A program made the position numbers and the translations under genes. A stretch of DNA of 64,000 nt from the NCBI GenBank assembly GCA_963920525.1, contig OY986438.1, forward strand, positions 94,230,057 through 94,294,056. The letters are read 5' to 3'. The notes beneath the pieces are model-generated. The model saw nothing but the letters and a program-made list of their open reading frames with translations, was not told the DNA's origin and ran no database searches. This document shows, in pieces, positions 21,180-32,391 of the stretch. How positions within the stretch are numbered: position 1 is the first letter of the stretch; every line of letters begins with the position of its first letter. This DNA comes from Dichetophora obliterata (taxonomy: Eukaryota; Arthropoda; Insecta; Diptera; Sciomyzidae).

Positions 21180-21854
21180 TCGGAGTTACAAACGGAGTGA
21201 CAACGTTAATATATCCCTATGCGATTTTTGCTAACATAAAAAATTTTTTTTTATTTTACTAAAACATACCCTAAGCTTTAAAATAAACATAAGATAAGCT
21301 TTAAAAATAGGTGGTATAAAGCTTTTGCAATATCCTTCCTTTTTAAAATTCGTCTGAAGAGAAGTTATTAGCTTACAAGTTTAAGATCACAATTAAAACT
21401 TGTGATCCCAGAAGTTTTCATTATACTTGTACTAAGACATTTTTTTTAAAAAATATCTTTTTTCCCTTAATTTTCTGCTTTCGTATTTCCCAAAAAAATT
21501 CTTAGTTTTCAGTATTTGTTTTTTGTTTTGGAATAATTAAAAAAATCTAATTCTTACGCCGATCAATGTTGAACTTGTAGATTTTTTTAATGGATTCTCC
21601 TAAAATAACTCTTTTAAATGATTTGATTGCCTGAGTTTTCTATTTTTCATCTATTAATTTCAAGGCATAACAGCTATAAAATTCCCAAATGCTATCATAG
21701 CAAATTCTAACTTAATTTTTATCAAAATTCAAAGAGAGGTTGTGAAAAAAACAGAGCTAATTTTATGATCGGCAAAATGTTACTAAATAAACTGAAACTC
21801 GATTTGTGATTAGCATGTAAAAACACAGAAGAAAAGCAATCAAAATGTAGAACT
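21180..21854. other. Unassigned AT-rich interval
   Basis: No ORF, inverted repeat or element end recognised. Confidence 0.4.
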
Positions 21855-23833
21855 ATCCCAACAAGCAAGAATTATCCTCCAAGTTTGGAAAAAAGTCTTC
21901 AACCTTCACTTGATCTCCAGCCCATTTCTCCAAGTCAACTCCAACATATTGGAGTTGAGCTGGAAATTGGCTTGAGATGCATTAGTTTTCAAAAAGGCAA
22001 TACTGTTGTCAACAAATAATTTGTTTTTGTACCTGGCAACACTAGGTTGTTTTAGTTATTGTGTTTCTTGTTGGAATTTGTAGAAAAGTGAATTTGAAAG
22101 TATGTAGAAACTGCAACAAATTAGACATAAGTGCAGTTTATGGCCCACACGTAAATAAGTTTTACTTATTTATATTAAAAATATTTTGGACTCCTTAGTC
22201 TAACAACGCAAATATAAAATATCGGCCTCGAATGGCTTAGGAGATAAAATTCGCGAAAGTTTAAAAATTCAGTGCAAAATATTAAGTTTGTGGAATAAAG
22301 TCGAAAATAAACAATGGCTGTATTCAACGAATGGAAGGAGTGGAACTGGAACACATTTACTTATTTTATGTTATTTTTAAAATAAGCGAAAAAATCAAAT
22401 AAAATATTTTCATTTATTTATAAAAATGTTTAAACAAGTCTTCTTTTAAAGAACATAATTAATGCATGCAACCAAAATGTTTCCATTTATATAATAAGTC
22501 GGTTATTTGCCGAAGCAGACCACAGTGGGTCCCTTTTCGTCCCTTATTGGACAAAGGATGCTACTGCTCGGATCACTCATACGTCAGCATGCTCCTTGTG
22601 TAAGCAACCTTTGTCACTTCAAGCATATCCTTGTAAGTCAGTTGACCAATCTCGGCTTCGCCAACGTCTCAGAGTGGTTAATCTTATGCTTGCCAGCGCC
22701 GGACACTGGCACAAAATGTGTGCTGCTGTTTTCGGCTCCTCTAGGCATAACCTACACGCATCGTCCTCGGTCAGAGTCATCTTCCCGAGATGTTACGTGA
22801 AGGGACCGTGTCCTGTGACCAGTGCAGTAAGCCAGCTTAAAGTTCTTCGATTGTATCGCATAAGTTTTGCTGCCTCACTTCGAGACCATTTCACGGCCGC
22901 CTTTGATTGCCTGCAATTAACAGCTTCTTCCCATCTTGTACGGTGTTCCGAGTCCGTCCATTGTTTAATATGGCCTGCCACCATGTAGTCGCCTATGGCG
23001 ATACGTGGTTCTGGTCCACAGAATTCTTCTGCTGATCCTTCTCTTGCTAAAGAATCAGCATTTTCATTCTATTCTATGCCAGAGTGTCCTCTCACCCACA
23101 TAAGTGTGAGCTCATTTGTCTGGGCGCACCTATTGAGTTTTGTAAGACATTCTATGGCCAACCTGGAAGTGGTGTCTGTCCGTAGCATACACCTAACCGC
23201 AGACTGATTGCCGAGAGCAATGACAATTTTCTTGCCATTGATCCGGCCATCTATCAGGTGGTCCAGCGCATGCAGTACGGCAAGCATTTCCGCCTGGTAT
23301 ACAGACACAAACCTCCCTAACCTCAGTACACAGGATAGGCTTAACTCTTCTGAGTAAACGCCTGCCTCGGCTCTGCCATTCATCAGAGAGCCATCTGTGA
23401 ATATACTGATATCGTTACCAACGATTTCTTCACAAACGGCTCCATCTGTTTCAAGAGTTTTATAACATTTTTCTGTTATTCTTAACGTTTTTATTTAGTA
23501 TTTGAATAATAATATAATTATTTTAAATAATTTTATGAAAATGTGTAATATTAGGCTTAAAACTATATTCATTGATTGAAATAAAAAATAATTGGTAAAG
23601 CTTTCTCTTAAAAAACTATTTATTTTTTCATTTTGGGTTGGAGATCGGTTAGAGAAAGACCTTGGAGATCAAGAGGAGATCCAGCCTTATCTCAACTTGA
23701 GATCGAAGGTCCATTTCCCTGAAGAATGGCTTGGATCTCAAGTGGAGGTCAAGTTGATATCCAGCACTGGAGATTGGAGAAACGAACTGGAGCTCCACTT
23801 GAGGTCAAGCCGATCTCCGATGTTTATTGGGAT
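21855..23833. mobile_element. Tentative TIR element (ATCCCAAyAArCA ends) containing a LINE fragment
   Basis: ATCCCAACAAGCA at 21855-21867 is inverted at 23821-23833 with two mismatches. Further in, both sides are rich in CTCCA/GGAGAT words (TTGATCTCCAGCC; GGAGATCGG, GGAGATCCAG, GGAGATTGGAG). The 87-codon ORF at 23592 derives from this repetitive stretch and is not a convincing gene. The non-LTR fragment at 22507-23462 would be nested inside. Confidence 0.35.
22507..23462 (-). pseudogene. Non-LTR retrotransposon fragment: RNase H and C-terminus
   Basis: Minus strand, starting near 23460: FTDGSLMNGRAEAGVY (catalytic Asp in TDGS), VYQAEMLAVLHALD (catalytic Glu), then IVIALGNQSAVRC (the usual SDNQSA, with the catalytic Asp lost to Gly), and LMWVRGHSGIE (last RNase H motif). 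From 23000 downwards HIKQWTDSEHRTRWEE and a degenerate Cys-rich end follow. This order (RNase H, then QW...W helix, then Cys motif) is that of LOA/R1/I/jockey-type elements with RNase H. The reverse transcriptase is missing, so this is 5'-truncated, as usual for LINEs, with several frameshifts. Confidence 0.8.
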
Positions 23834-24208
23834 TATAAAAGCCTTCTTGTGCTGATCGGCACTTGTCACAAGGCAAATTTGTTGCAATGTTGAAATCCTG
23901 TTCATAAAAAAACCTTAACAAAATATATTTGTATCGAATTGTGTTAGTCAATTTGAAAATTGACAAATTTGGATCAATCTTCGCCCAACATACTTTGATA
24001 TGTTTTAGAAAATATACACTCTAAATAATAATGCGGTGTGAATTGAAAAAACACCAATCAAATATTTTTTTTACACCACTTGTGTAGTAATATATTCCAT
24101 CAGATTGATAATATTGTTTTTTTATCAATTTGGATATTTTTTATTTTCCACTCAGTTAAATAAAATAAGAATTAGAGGACACTTGACTTTTATTTTCATA
24201 CTTTCGTC
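23463..24208. other. Interval without assigned gene
   Basis: Contains the GGAGAT-rich stretch (23640-23830) and AT-rich sequence; nothing else recognised. Confidence 0.35.
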
Positions 24209-24300
24209 CATGGCAGAATTATCCAGGTAGTGTTGACAACTGGTTATTTTCTCTTCAAAAGGAAAACATAGCCTGTCAAAAACAGCTGTTAGTGAAAACC

Positions 24301-24471
24301 ATGAAAGTTGTAAAAGAATCGTGTCACATTTGTGCGAAAAGCTTTTCAGTTCGTGACGTTAAATTCTATTCAGTGCCTCAAAAGAAAGCTCGTCGCCAGA
24401 GGTGGATTGATGACTGCGGCATTCTTTTGAGCATTTTATACATTTTTGAGCATTGTGTACAAACTTTCTAG
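24301..24471 (+). pseudogene. THAP domain N-terminus (56 codons), truncated P-type transposase
   Basis: THAP is a C2CH zinc-finger DNA-binding domain found at the N-terminus of P transposases and derived host proteins. Visible features are the first pair CHIC (Cys8, Cys11), FYSVPQKK at the position of the FHxFP motif, and RRQRWIDDCG at the position of RxxWxxxxG. The ATG at 24301 is the only sensible start. After Gly40 the reading becomes hydrophobic and stops at 24469-24471, before the second Cys-His pair. It is either truncated or an exon whose donor was lost. No transposase catalytic region remains. Confidence 0.65.
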
Positions 24472-24737
24472 CTTCTCAGCTGTTCGTTCATATTCTTCAT
24501 TATCCGGCAAACATGAATAGCTCCAGATTCTTTGACAAATCAAATTCGACCGCTGTCTCCACTGTAGGTGCACATCTGTCCGCTTAAGCTAAGTCACTCA
24601 AACTCAACGTAAAATGAGATAAAATGTAATGAAAATATCTTGACACAATACATATTCTTTACCTTTCAAAAAACACCACTTTTAATGAATATTTAGGTTG
24701 TTCTACTTATTTTTCACTTCAACATTTTTAGCATTGG

Positions 24738-25770
24738 TTATTTTTAACCGCCTTCAAATAGGTGAGGTTCTCAAGTTGGTTGGTTTTTTTTTTTTTTTAA
24801 TGTATGTACATCGATAACTTCTAAAGTACTTGCCCGATTGCCACAATTGGGCGGTATTCGACACAGGGGCGTGACAATATAAGGAACACTTTGTATATCG
24901 AATAACATTAACACCAGAGTACTGAAATTTAGTACAAGGGTTGGCACAATTATAAAAAGTTATGTTTAAAAAAGTGGTAGTTAGTCGATAAAGGGCGTGG
25001 CAAAATAATAAAAATAATGTAACTCGAAAAATATTAACACTAGGGAACTGAAATTAAGTACAGGCATAGGTATAACTATAAAAATTTACTGTGAAGAAAG
25101 TGGACGTTGTTGGACAAAAGGGCGTGGCAATATAAGAAAAATACTGTATCTCAGTTAAAACTGACACTAGGGTACTGGAAATTGGTGCAGGGTTAGGAAC
25201 AATTATTACAAATTATGGTCAAAAAAGTGGGCGTAATTCGATAGAGGGCGTGAAAATATAATAAAAACGCTTTAACTCGAATAATATTGACACTAGAGTA
25301 CTGAAATTAGGTACAGGGGTAGGCATAATTATGAAAATTTACTGTAAAGAAAGTGGGAATTTTTAACAAAAGGGCGTGCCAATACAAGAAAAATACTGTA
25401 TCTCAGTTAAAATTGACACTAGGGTTCTGGAAATTGGTACAGGGTTAGGAACAATTATTACAAATTACGGTCAAAAAAGTGGGCGTTGTTTGACAAAGGC
25501 ATGGCAATATTAGAAAAACGCCCTAACTCGAATAATATTGACACTAGGATACTGAAATTAGGTACAGGAGTAGGCATAATTATGAAAATTTACGGTCAAG
25601 AAAGTGGGCGTTACTGGACAAAGGGGCGTGGAAATATAAGAAAAATACTGTTTTTCAGTTAATGTTGACACTAAGGTACGAAAATTCGTTACAAAAATGG
25701 GAAAATTGCTATCATAATCTCTCAAAAGGAAGAAATAAAAACTTTTTACAAAAAAAAACCAACTTCAAAA
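24738..25770. repeat. Minisatellite-bearing repeat element, orientation A
   Basis: From about 24864 an approximately 120-bp unit repeats about seven times. Landmarks are GGGCGTGGCAATATAAGAAAAA, GACACTAGGGTACTG, AAATTAGGTACAGGGGTAGG, AATTAT and AAAAAAGTGGGCGTT. Alternate units share variants, suggesting a dimer of about 240 bp as the higher-order unit. The borders are AGGTGAGGTTCTCAAGTTGG (left) and AACCAACTTCAAAACC (right). The same element in reverse lies at 58170-59225. It does not encode protein. Confidence 0.88.
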
Positions 25771-25991
25771 CCACAACAAAGTAAAAAGTAATTTTAAATT
25801 ACTTTTCACATTAATTCTTGGTCAAATTGGTTAATTTATTTATGTATATTATTTATGTAATCTTATTATTAATAAGATTTCCATTTTAATAATATATATA
25901 AATAAATTAAATAATTTGACCAAGAATTAATGTGAAAAGTAATTTAAAATTATTTTTTACTTTTGAAGTTGGTTTTTTTTTTGTTAAAAAG
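25743..25991. repeat. Long near-perfect hairpin at the edge of the minisatellite element
   Basis: The left arm (about 25743-25841: ACCAACTTCAAAA, GTAAAAAGTAATTTTAAATTAC, ATTAATTCTTGGTCAAATT) is repeated in reverse complement at about 25903-25991, with a loop of about 60 bases. Part of one arm recurs at 58150-58215 beside the second minisatellite, so the hairpin arm is part of that repeat family. Confidence 0.82.
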
Positions 25992-26107
25992 TGTTTTTTT
26001 TACTAATTGACAATGGCCGATTGAAAGCGCCCTCTTTTTGAGTAAAATATTTGACAACTTATGTTTTCCATAAAATCTGTCAGCACTACCTGGGTAATTC
26101 TGCTATG

Positions 26108-27088
26108 CTTTCATCGTTTGTTTTCTTGCTAGTCATTTTTTAAGTCGGTTTTTGTTCTTTTCGTTTTTTGAACGGGTTGCGTGAATAACAATTCAATAAT
26201 ATTATTTATATTATTAATATTGTTTATTACTCCAAATACAATGTAAATAAAATACATAATTGGATATGTTCGATGATGAATGTTAATTATGAATGACGTT
26301 TGATAGAAAAATTACATTTTCGAATGTTAGACGTTTGCAATGCTGCAAAGTTTGACTTTTTCGAACATTGTGCTTGTGCTGCAAAAGCAGTTGGGGCGCA
26401 TCATGATGCATTACCGAACAGACCCTTTATCTATTTTGGGTAATAAAAAAGTAATTTTTTAATTTGCCGCTTTTGTAAAATTGCAGTATGCGGCAGAATA
26501 TATTGTCAAAAATGGGTATTTCTTAAAACACCATTTAGAGTTTAGAATGTATCTACGTTAACGTTTCACTTTATTTTTGGATTTCTTGATTTTATCCATT
26601 TGGATAAACTTTATTTCACTTCAAATAAACACCGATTGGTGTTTTAGTTTCGCGCCGTTTTGGATATTATTATTATATCCATTTGTAGCGACACAAACGG
26701 ATACAATAAAATTAACACTGTTCGGATGGACCCTATGTAACACCATTTCGGTGTTATAGTATCACCGTTTTTATTGCTGTGTATAGTTACAATTTTGGCC
26801 AAATATACGCTTATTGTGGAAGTATAGTGTTTAAATAAATCTAGTTTAGTTAATGTGTTATTATTTACGCTCAAAAGACTTCTTAAAAAAAGAAGGCAAA
26901 AAATTTCAACAAGGTTACAGAGTTCAAGGGTAATAAGTTTCGTAAAAAAAGCAATCTTTTAAATTGTCTTCCTAATCTACATGCATGTATACAAAATAAA
27001 TGTATTGACGAAAGCTGTCTTCTAAACTCTTGTATGTTACTCGGGTAATTGTTGGTAGGAGTTAAAATTTACTGCCATAATTATCATT
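26108..27088. other. Unassigned interval with short hairpins
   Basis: No gene recognised. At 26626-26650 and 26730-26762 two short palindromic motifs (AACACCGATTGGTGTT and AACACCATTTCGGTGTT) recur. They may be the ends of a small decayed element. The ORFs in this stretch are not supported. Confidence 0.35.
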
Positions 27089-27918
27089 ACACTGGCTTAC
27101 AAATTTAAATTTTGAAGAAAAACCAAGAACGGCATATTTGTGGGCGTGATTATTTGGACCGCCTGAACACAAATATTTCTATAAATTTTTTTTCATTTGT
27201 GAGTTTGTTTAGATAATGGTACTTTTGTGGTTTTCATGACATGACTTCATTCAAATTAAATTGCAGCTAAAACTGTGTGTTTGATTGAAAGAAAAAACAT
27301 ATTGTTGAAATGGTAAATTAAATACTGTTCTATTCGCATATTGTTTATTTTAATCGAGCAGAAAATGGTCAAGTTATGGGTCATAAAATTTAAATTTTAA
27401 GATTTATCCGAAGAAATAGAACAAGTCAGTAACATTTTATTTTTTTAGAATTAAGTTCATTTAATTGCAAAAGCTTTAAGCGTAAAATGTCAAAAATCAG
27501 ATGAAACACAAATTTTTAAAAATTATTTTGTGAATCAAGTAATTTTTCAATTTTACTGCTTACGCTATAAATTAAATGTTTATTCGAAATATTTTAATTA
27601 CTTGTAGTTTTACGTTTTTATGAGAAATTTGGACTTTGATGAGCTATAACTTGACCATTTTCTGCTGGATCGAAACAAGCAATATATAGTGATGGAAAGA
27701 TAATTAATTTACCTTTCTAACAGTAGGCTCGAATCGAAAAGAAAGTTGTAGCTCCAAATGAAGTCATGCCATGAAAACCATAAAAGTACCGTTATCTTCA
27801 CAAAAACATCACAAATAAATAAAAAATTACATTGATATATGTATGTGTTCAGGAGATTCAAATTAACATACTCACATATACGCCGGTCTTGGTATTTTTC
27901 AGCTGGAAAGCAGTGTTA
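27089..27918. mobile_element. Long-TIR MITE with ACACTG-type ends
   Basis: Blocks in the left half reappear inverted in the right half in the correct order: ACACTGGCTT/AAGCAGTGT, ACCAAGAACGGC/GCCGGTCTTGGT, GGTACTTTTGTGGTTTTCATG/its inverse, and CAGAAAATGGTCAAGTTAT/its inverse. The arms are about 300 bp or more around a centre near 27500. No transposase. TSD not defined. Confidence 0.72.
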
Positions 27919-28282
27919 TCTAAACATTTGTTATTGCGTAGCTATCCTCAAAAAAATAATATCAAACAATTCGTATGCGTTATATTTTCACTTCATTTTG
28001 ACTGCAAATACAAAGCTAATTTAAGATAATGTTTTTTGAATGACTAATAGATATACATATGTATTTGCATTTTTCTCCAAACACTTTTATTTGATAAATC
28101 CCAGTGTGCCATATGAATCCATTTTGAATTCGAAATGGTCTCGTTTCTTCGTGTATTTTATGCGAAACGGGTTGGGTTAAAATATATAATATTATTTTTT
28201 AGATTATTTTCATGTAAAGTCAAGTGACCAAAAGAGCCCGAATCGACAAAAAATATCCAAATATAATATTATATGTTAAATA
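27919..28282. other. Unassigned AT-rich interval
   Basis: Nothing recognised. Confidence 0.4.
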
Positions 28283-29415
28283 TACACAGAGCCAAAAGAA
28301 CCTAATAAAATAGAAGAAAATCAATAACATATCTCCTCTAAATCTAAATCTCTATGGTTTTAATAAGACAATCTTCTTAGATGAAAACCATAGAGAAAAT
28401 CTTATTAAAACTATGAGCATTTTTTATTAGGCAAACCACATAATTTTAAGAAGAATCTTATTGTTTTTTATAAGAACACTTTTAAAAACGATAAGAAAAT
28501 TTTATTAAAACTTCTTGGTTTTTAAGAAGAAATCTTATAGATTTAATAAGATTTATTTTTGAAATTTAATAAGGACATCTTATTGATTTAATAGGATTTC
28601 TTTTAAATTTTTTATAAGGAAATATTTTTAAAATATAAAATTAGAAATATACTTTTAATTGCCTGTAATATTAAATAAAAAGACATTTCAATGGTTTATT
28701 ACAATTTATAAGGAATTAAAATTTGACTTTGTCACCAAAATACCCGGCGATGTCGAGACCTTCAAAAAAAGTGGCGACATCCTCAATCTCCATTTTTTGA
28801 AGTACCTCCTTCGAGTCTACTCCATAAATTTTTAGTAAAGTCGAAATTGAGTCACTCAAGCCCCTCGACTGAAATACTGCTTGAGTTTCCAGAATTTCAG
28901 CCTCGTCGAAAACAAGTTCGGGAACATAAGTATCATTACCCATTATCAGTTATTTTTATTTTAATTTAAATAAATTAAATCCATAAAATGCACATAAGCT
29001 TCATGAATTCACTTCACAATTACGACTGAAAGCTAAAGCAAAGAATAAGTAGCTTTTTCACAGTTATTACCTTCTTAAAAGGGGGTTTAATAAGAAAATC
29101 TTATAAAACCAAGTCAAAAAGATTTTCTTATTAATTTAAGGTGGTCTCTTCTTAAACTTTGGTGAGTGAAAAAAAGATTTTCTTATTAAAGTAAAATATT
29201 AATAAGACTACCACATCATTTCATTTATTTAATAAGAAATCTAATTAAAAAAGCTTGATATAGTTGTAAATTTTTAATAAGATTTTCTCTATGGAATTAA
29301 AAAGATTTTTCTTTACAAAATTCTTATTATTTGGTAGAACTTATAAGAAAACCTAACAAAAAAGCTCAATTAGGTGATCTTATTGATTTTATGTGGTGAT
29401 TTTTGGCTCTGTGTA
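28283..29415. mobile_element. TIR element TACACAGAGCCAAAA with AATAAGAT repeats and an ORF
   Basis: TACACAGAGCCAAAA at 28283-28297 is perfectly inverted at 29401-29415. Inside, both arms are packed with short words TCTTATTAAAA / AATAAGATTTT in both orientations (at least 15 copies), concentrated at 28360-28620 and 29080-29360. Dense subterminal motif clusters of this kind are typical transposase-binding arrays. In the middle lies a minus-strand 75-codon ORF (28716-28943). No TSD was established. Confidence 0.78.
28716..28943 (-). CDS. 75-codon ORF inside the AATAAGAT element, SAM-like helical protein
   Basis: ATG 28941-28943 to TAA, 75 residues, acidic and well formed, unlike the AT-rich noise around it. 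It begins MGNDTYVPELVFDEAEILE and continues with helices reading FQSRGLSDSISTLLKIYG, VDSKEVLQKM, then EIEDVATFFEGLDIAGYFG. The pattern (helix, short turn, LxxM.IEDVA..., G...) resembles a SAM/helical-bundle domain, but that is only a resemblance. GC content and codon use differ from the flanks. It sits centrally between the repeat clusters, where an element's own gene or a captured host exon would be. No splice sites are obvious. Function unknown. Confidence 0.5.
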   Translation of the reverse strand: MGNDTYVPELVFDEAEILETQAVFQSRGLSDSISTLLKIYGVDSKEVLQKMEIEDVATFFEGLDIAGYFGDKVKF

Positions 29416-29930
29416 CGCAAATAGTTACAGATGAAATAAAGGTTCGCTCAATAAGTTTGATGCATTCAAATTCGAAATCAAATGTAAATCAAAACAAAAA
29501 AAATTATTTTGTAATCAAATTTATGAGAAAACAGTGGTAGCTAGCTTAAATGACAAAAATGTTGATTTGTTAACAAGGATCACTCCCACTTATATATCAA
29601 CACAATTAATTTTATTTTTCCTTGAAACATTCCAATAACCTTTACAGCTATAATGATAAAGCGTACAAAATTACCGCTTTTAGAAAAGTTTCCGGAAAAA
29701 ATCTTGTGTATGGCTATCCTACTATAGTCACGTGTAACTTGTTCACTTGTCATAATTATTTAAAAATTCTGAAAAGTAGTTCCATTCAGTTTAAAGGAGA
29801 GCGTCAGGAGAACGTGGCTAAGATGCAGGGGAGTTATTTAAAATAAAAATAAGTACATAACTGTATATCATATACCTTCTTTTTTTAAATTAAAAAAAAA
29901 GATTTGCTAACAACTAGAAAACTAGAAAAT
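29416..29930. other. Unassigned interval
   Basis: A 74-codon ORF at 29622 has no recognised domain. Nothing else is seen. Confidence 0.35.
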
Positions 29931-30264
29931 GTGGCGACCGTGGGTAGAGTGCGGGTCCCCTAAGCTAAAGAACTGCGGTAGCCCGGGTTCAATTCCAGCT
30001 CAGACAAAAAGTTTTTTCAATTGAATTAATTTTTCTGTTCGGTCGTCACCTCTCTGCAGACAATGGCAAACCTCAGAGAGTAAAAATTGCCATGTAAGGC
30101 TTCTTGAGAACATAAGTCGTTCGTAGTCGGCATTAAAAACGTAGGTCCAGTTCTCGGTCAGTTGTGATCAAACATTTAATAACACGCACAACACAATTGA
30201 TCAATAGAAGCTAGATCAAAGTCCTTCCAAGGGCTGAAATGGCCAGTTTATTTATTTATTTATT
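29931..30264 (+). mobile_element. tRNA-derived SINE
   Basis: The head has a box A-like TGGGTAGAGTGCGGG and a box B GGGTTCAATTCCAG, with the spacing of a tRNA promoter. A tRNA-unrelated body follows (CAATGGCAAACCTC, TGCCATGTAAGGC). The tail is (TTTA)n ending about 30264. TAGAAAACT occurs on both sides (29915-29923 and 30265-30273), compatible with a LINE-type target duplication. Length is about 335 bp. Plus-strand orientation is inferred from the box order and tail. Confidence 0.86.
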
Positions 30265-31096
30265 TAGAAAACTGACTTTTATCTTAACGTTGTGACCATT
30301 GTTTTGACGGACTCGTAACGGGTTCGAAACGGATCCGCATCCGTTTTTGTGCACGATGCTATGTTGTGAGCACGCAATATTTTAAGACTTGAAGTGCAAA
30401 AAAGAAAACTTTAATGATAAGATAAAATTAAAGTTTAGTACAAACAACTGTTGAAAATTATTTTTATAGCTATGTATGTAAATTTTTTGCAAACTTGATG
30501 GGACATACAAACAGAGTACTCCTATTGTATTGTGAGATATTAAAGCGTTGATAAACAACAGATAATTCCTATGTCAATGCTGCTTAAGCATTTGCTCGAA
30601 CTTCGAAGTTTCTTTCGAAAAATTGATAATATTTGCCAACAACTAAACTGATTATAACTACGTTTGTTTTTGTTTGATAGCAAAAGTTATCGCCTATCTT
30701 TAAAATTGATAATGCAAAAACACATCAATAACAAGTTGAAATTTCGATTACTTAGAATACTTGAAATATCAGCCTTGAAAGGTTCTCAGATTTAAATGCC
30801 GTTTGAATTTATTTTGGATGTCAGTCAATTGAGGAGCTTATTTCCAAAATTATATATCCGGTCAAAAAGAAAGAAAAAAAGTTATGTATGCAGTCTTATC
30901 TGTTAGTATGAGTCGAATCGTTAAAAAAAATTAAACCTCTAAGTATGTCGTTGGCAAAGATATTTAACTTCAAAATGAAATTGTATTTCCAAAAATTCTA
31001 TTAGTAGATTTTATTTGCAAAACGTGCTATAGAACGAAAACGTAGAATAATCAAAGTAAAGCATCAAATATTTGTTTTTAAATATTCAAGTGCACT
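30265..31096. other. Unassigned AT-rich interval
   Basis: No gene, TIR or tandem structure recognised. Confidence 0.4.
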
Positions 31097-31384
31097 AAGG
31101 CAATTTGTATATCAATTCGTTTTCTTTGGTTTGTTCAGTTGAATTTGTAATAGCAGGAACCAATTACAAATAAGTTAATGTTAATTTCATTTAAATTTGA
31201 AAGAAAAAACAGCTGTTCCTTACCGAACATTCGATTTGAATCGCTTTGGCAGCGGCCAGATCAAGTTAACGAAACTTCACGAAAAAGCTGGTTTGAGCAA
31301 TTATGGATTGTACGCATCATTTTTATGTATTCGTATAAAATTTGACATTAGCTGCAGCCAGCTCGAGCCTATTATGTTTCGGCC
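31097..31384. mobile_element. Half copy of the GGCCCAAACATAATAGGCTCGAG MITE
   Basis: This segment matches the right half of the complete element at 62924-63523 from GCAAATTTGTATATCAATTCG through AACAGCTG, CGCTTTGGCAGCGGCCAG, GCAATTATGGATTGTACGC to CAGCTCGAGCCTATTATG. The left half is absent. The 69-codon ORF here is within the repeat and not a gene. Confidence 0.78.
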
Positions 31385-32391
31385 TTTATTCTTTATTCAT
31401 GTCTAGTCAAACAGTGTTAATCGACAAATACTGAGCAACGCCAGGCTGTTCTAATTCCAGCACACGGAAGTGAAACACTATCCCAATTAAGAGGCAACAC
31501 TAAAATAAGATTTTGTCAAACTTACTCAGTGAATCAAAACTATCTTTTTTGAATTCATTTATGAACCTTTTCGGGTAGAAAAGTTCATTTTCGGGACTCA
31601 TAAATGAAACCTTTTGGACTCATTCGTACTGATGTTACACGTACAGTAATTACTGTATTTTACAGTAATTTTGAGCCCCGTACAGGCAAACAGTAATTAA
31701 TGAGTAAAATACAGTAATTATGAATTTGTACCCTAAAATGAAAGTTTTGAACAGTAATTTTATTTAAATACACAAAATGAATTTTTGCGAAAAAACATTG
31801 TTACCATCCTACCTAAATTAACTTTTTATAGTAGTATCCCGTTAAAATAACAACATTGCGAAAGTCCCTTAAAAAAATCAAGACTTCATCAAAATATCTT
31901 CGTTAACTTTGAATGTTTTTGTGCCAACTTATAAAAAATGTTATCAAACAACGCCAGAAAATGCCAATTTTTCTAACACAAAAAAATCCTTAAATTCAAT
32001 TTTTATAAATCTAAAGAATATGTTCATAAATATACCACATAAAAACTGAAAAATAAAACTACATGTAATTGAAATAATAAAACTATGTTAAAGACTTTAA
32101 GACTTATGTATGTTACAAACGCATAGTGTAAAAAAACAAGGAGACACCGAATTTTAATGTTTGTTGTAAAAATCCAACACTTAAGTTGTCAAACCATACA
32201 AAATCAACTTTTCTGTCTCTTTCACTCATTCACCTTCATTCGTCGACATCACTTGCACCTTTATTTCTTACACAATGTTACAAATCTAATATGTAACTTT
32301 TTAAATTATAATTTGTTTTAATACGTTGATTAATTTTCTTGTTATTGTTTTTTTTATGAATACTTGCGTTTTTTTCTTTTTCTTAAAAGTA

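Larger units (their letters stand above)
24209..26107 (+). mobile_element. P-like DNA transposon, non-autonomous
   Basis: The ends CATGGCAGAATTATCCAGG and the inverse of CATAGCAGAATTACCCAGG (both then continuing TAGTGyTGACA) form a TIR of about 29 bp with three mismatches. Flanks CTTTCGTC (24201-24208) and CTTTCATC (26108-26115) form an 8-bp target duplication with one mismatch. A THAP-domain ORF starts 92 bp from the left end. CA-starting TIRs of about 30 bp, 8-bp duplication and an N-terminal THAP domain together are features of the P superfamily. Most of the interior is replaced by a minisatellite-bearing element (24738-25998). Confidence 0.72.

Noticed and set aside
23592..23855. 87-codon plus-strand ORF
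   Set aside because: The sequence is made of repeated GGAGAT/GATCTC words with inverted partners near 21.9 kb; probably repeat-derived.
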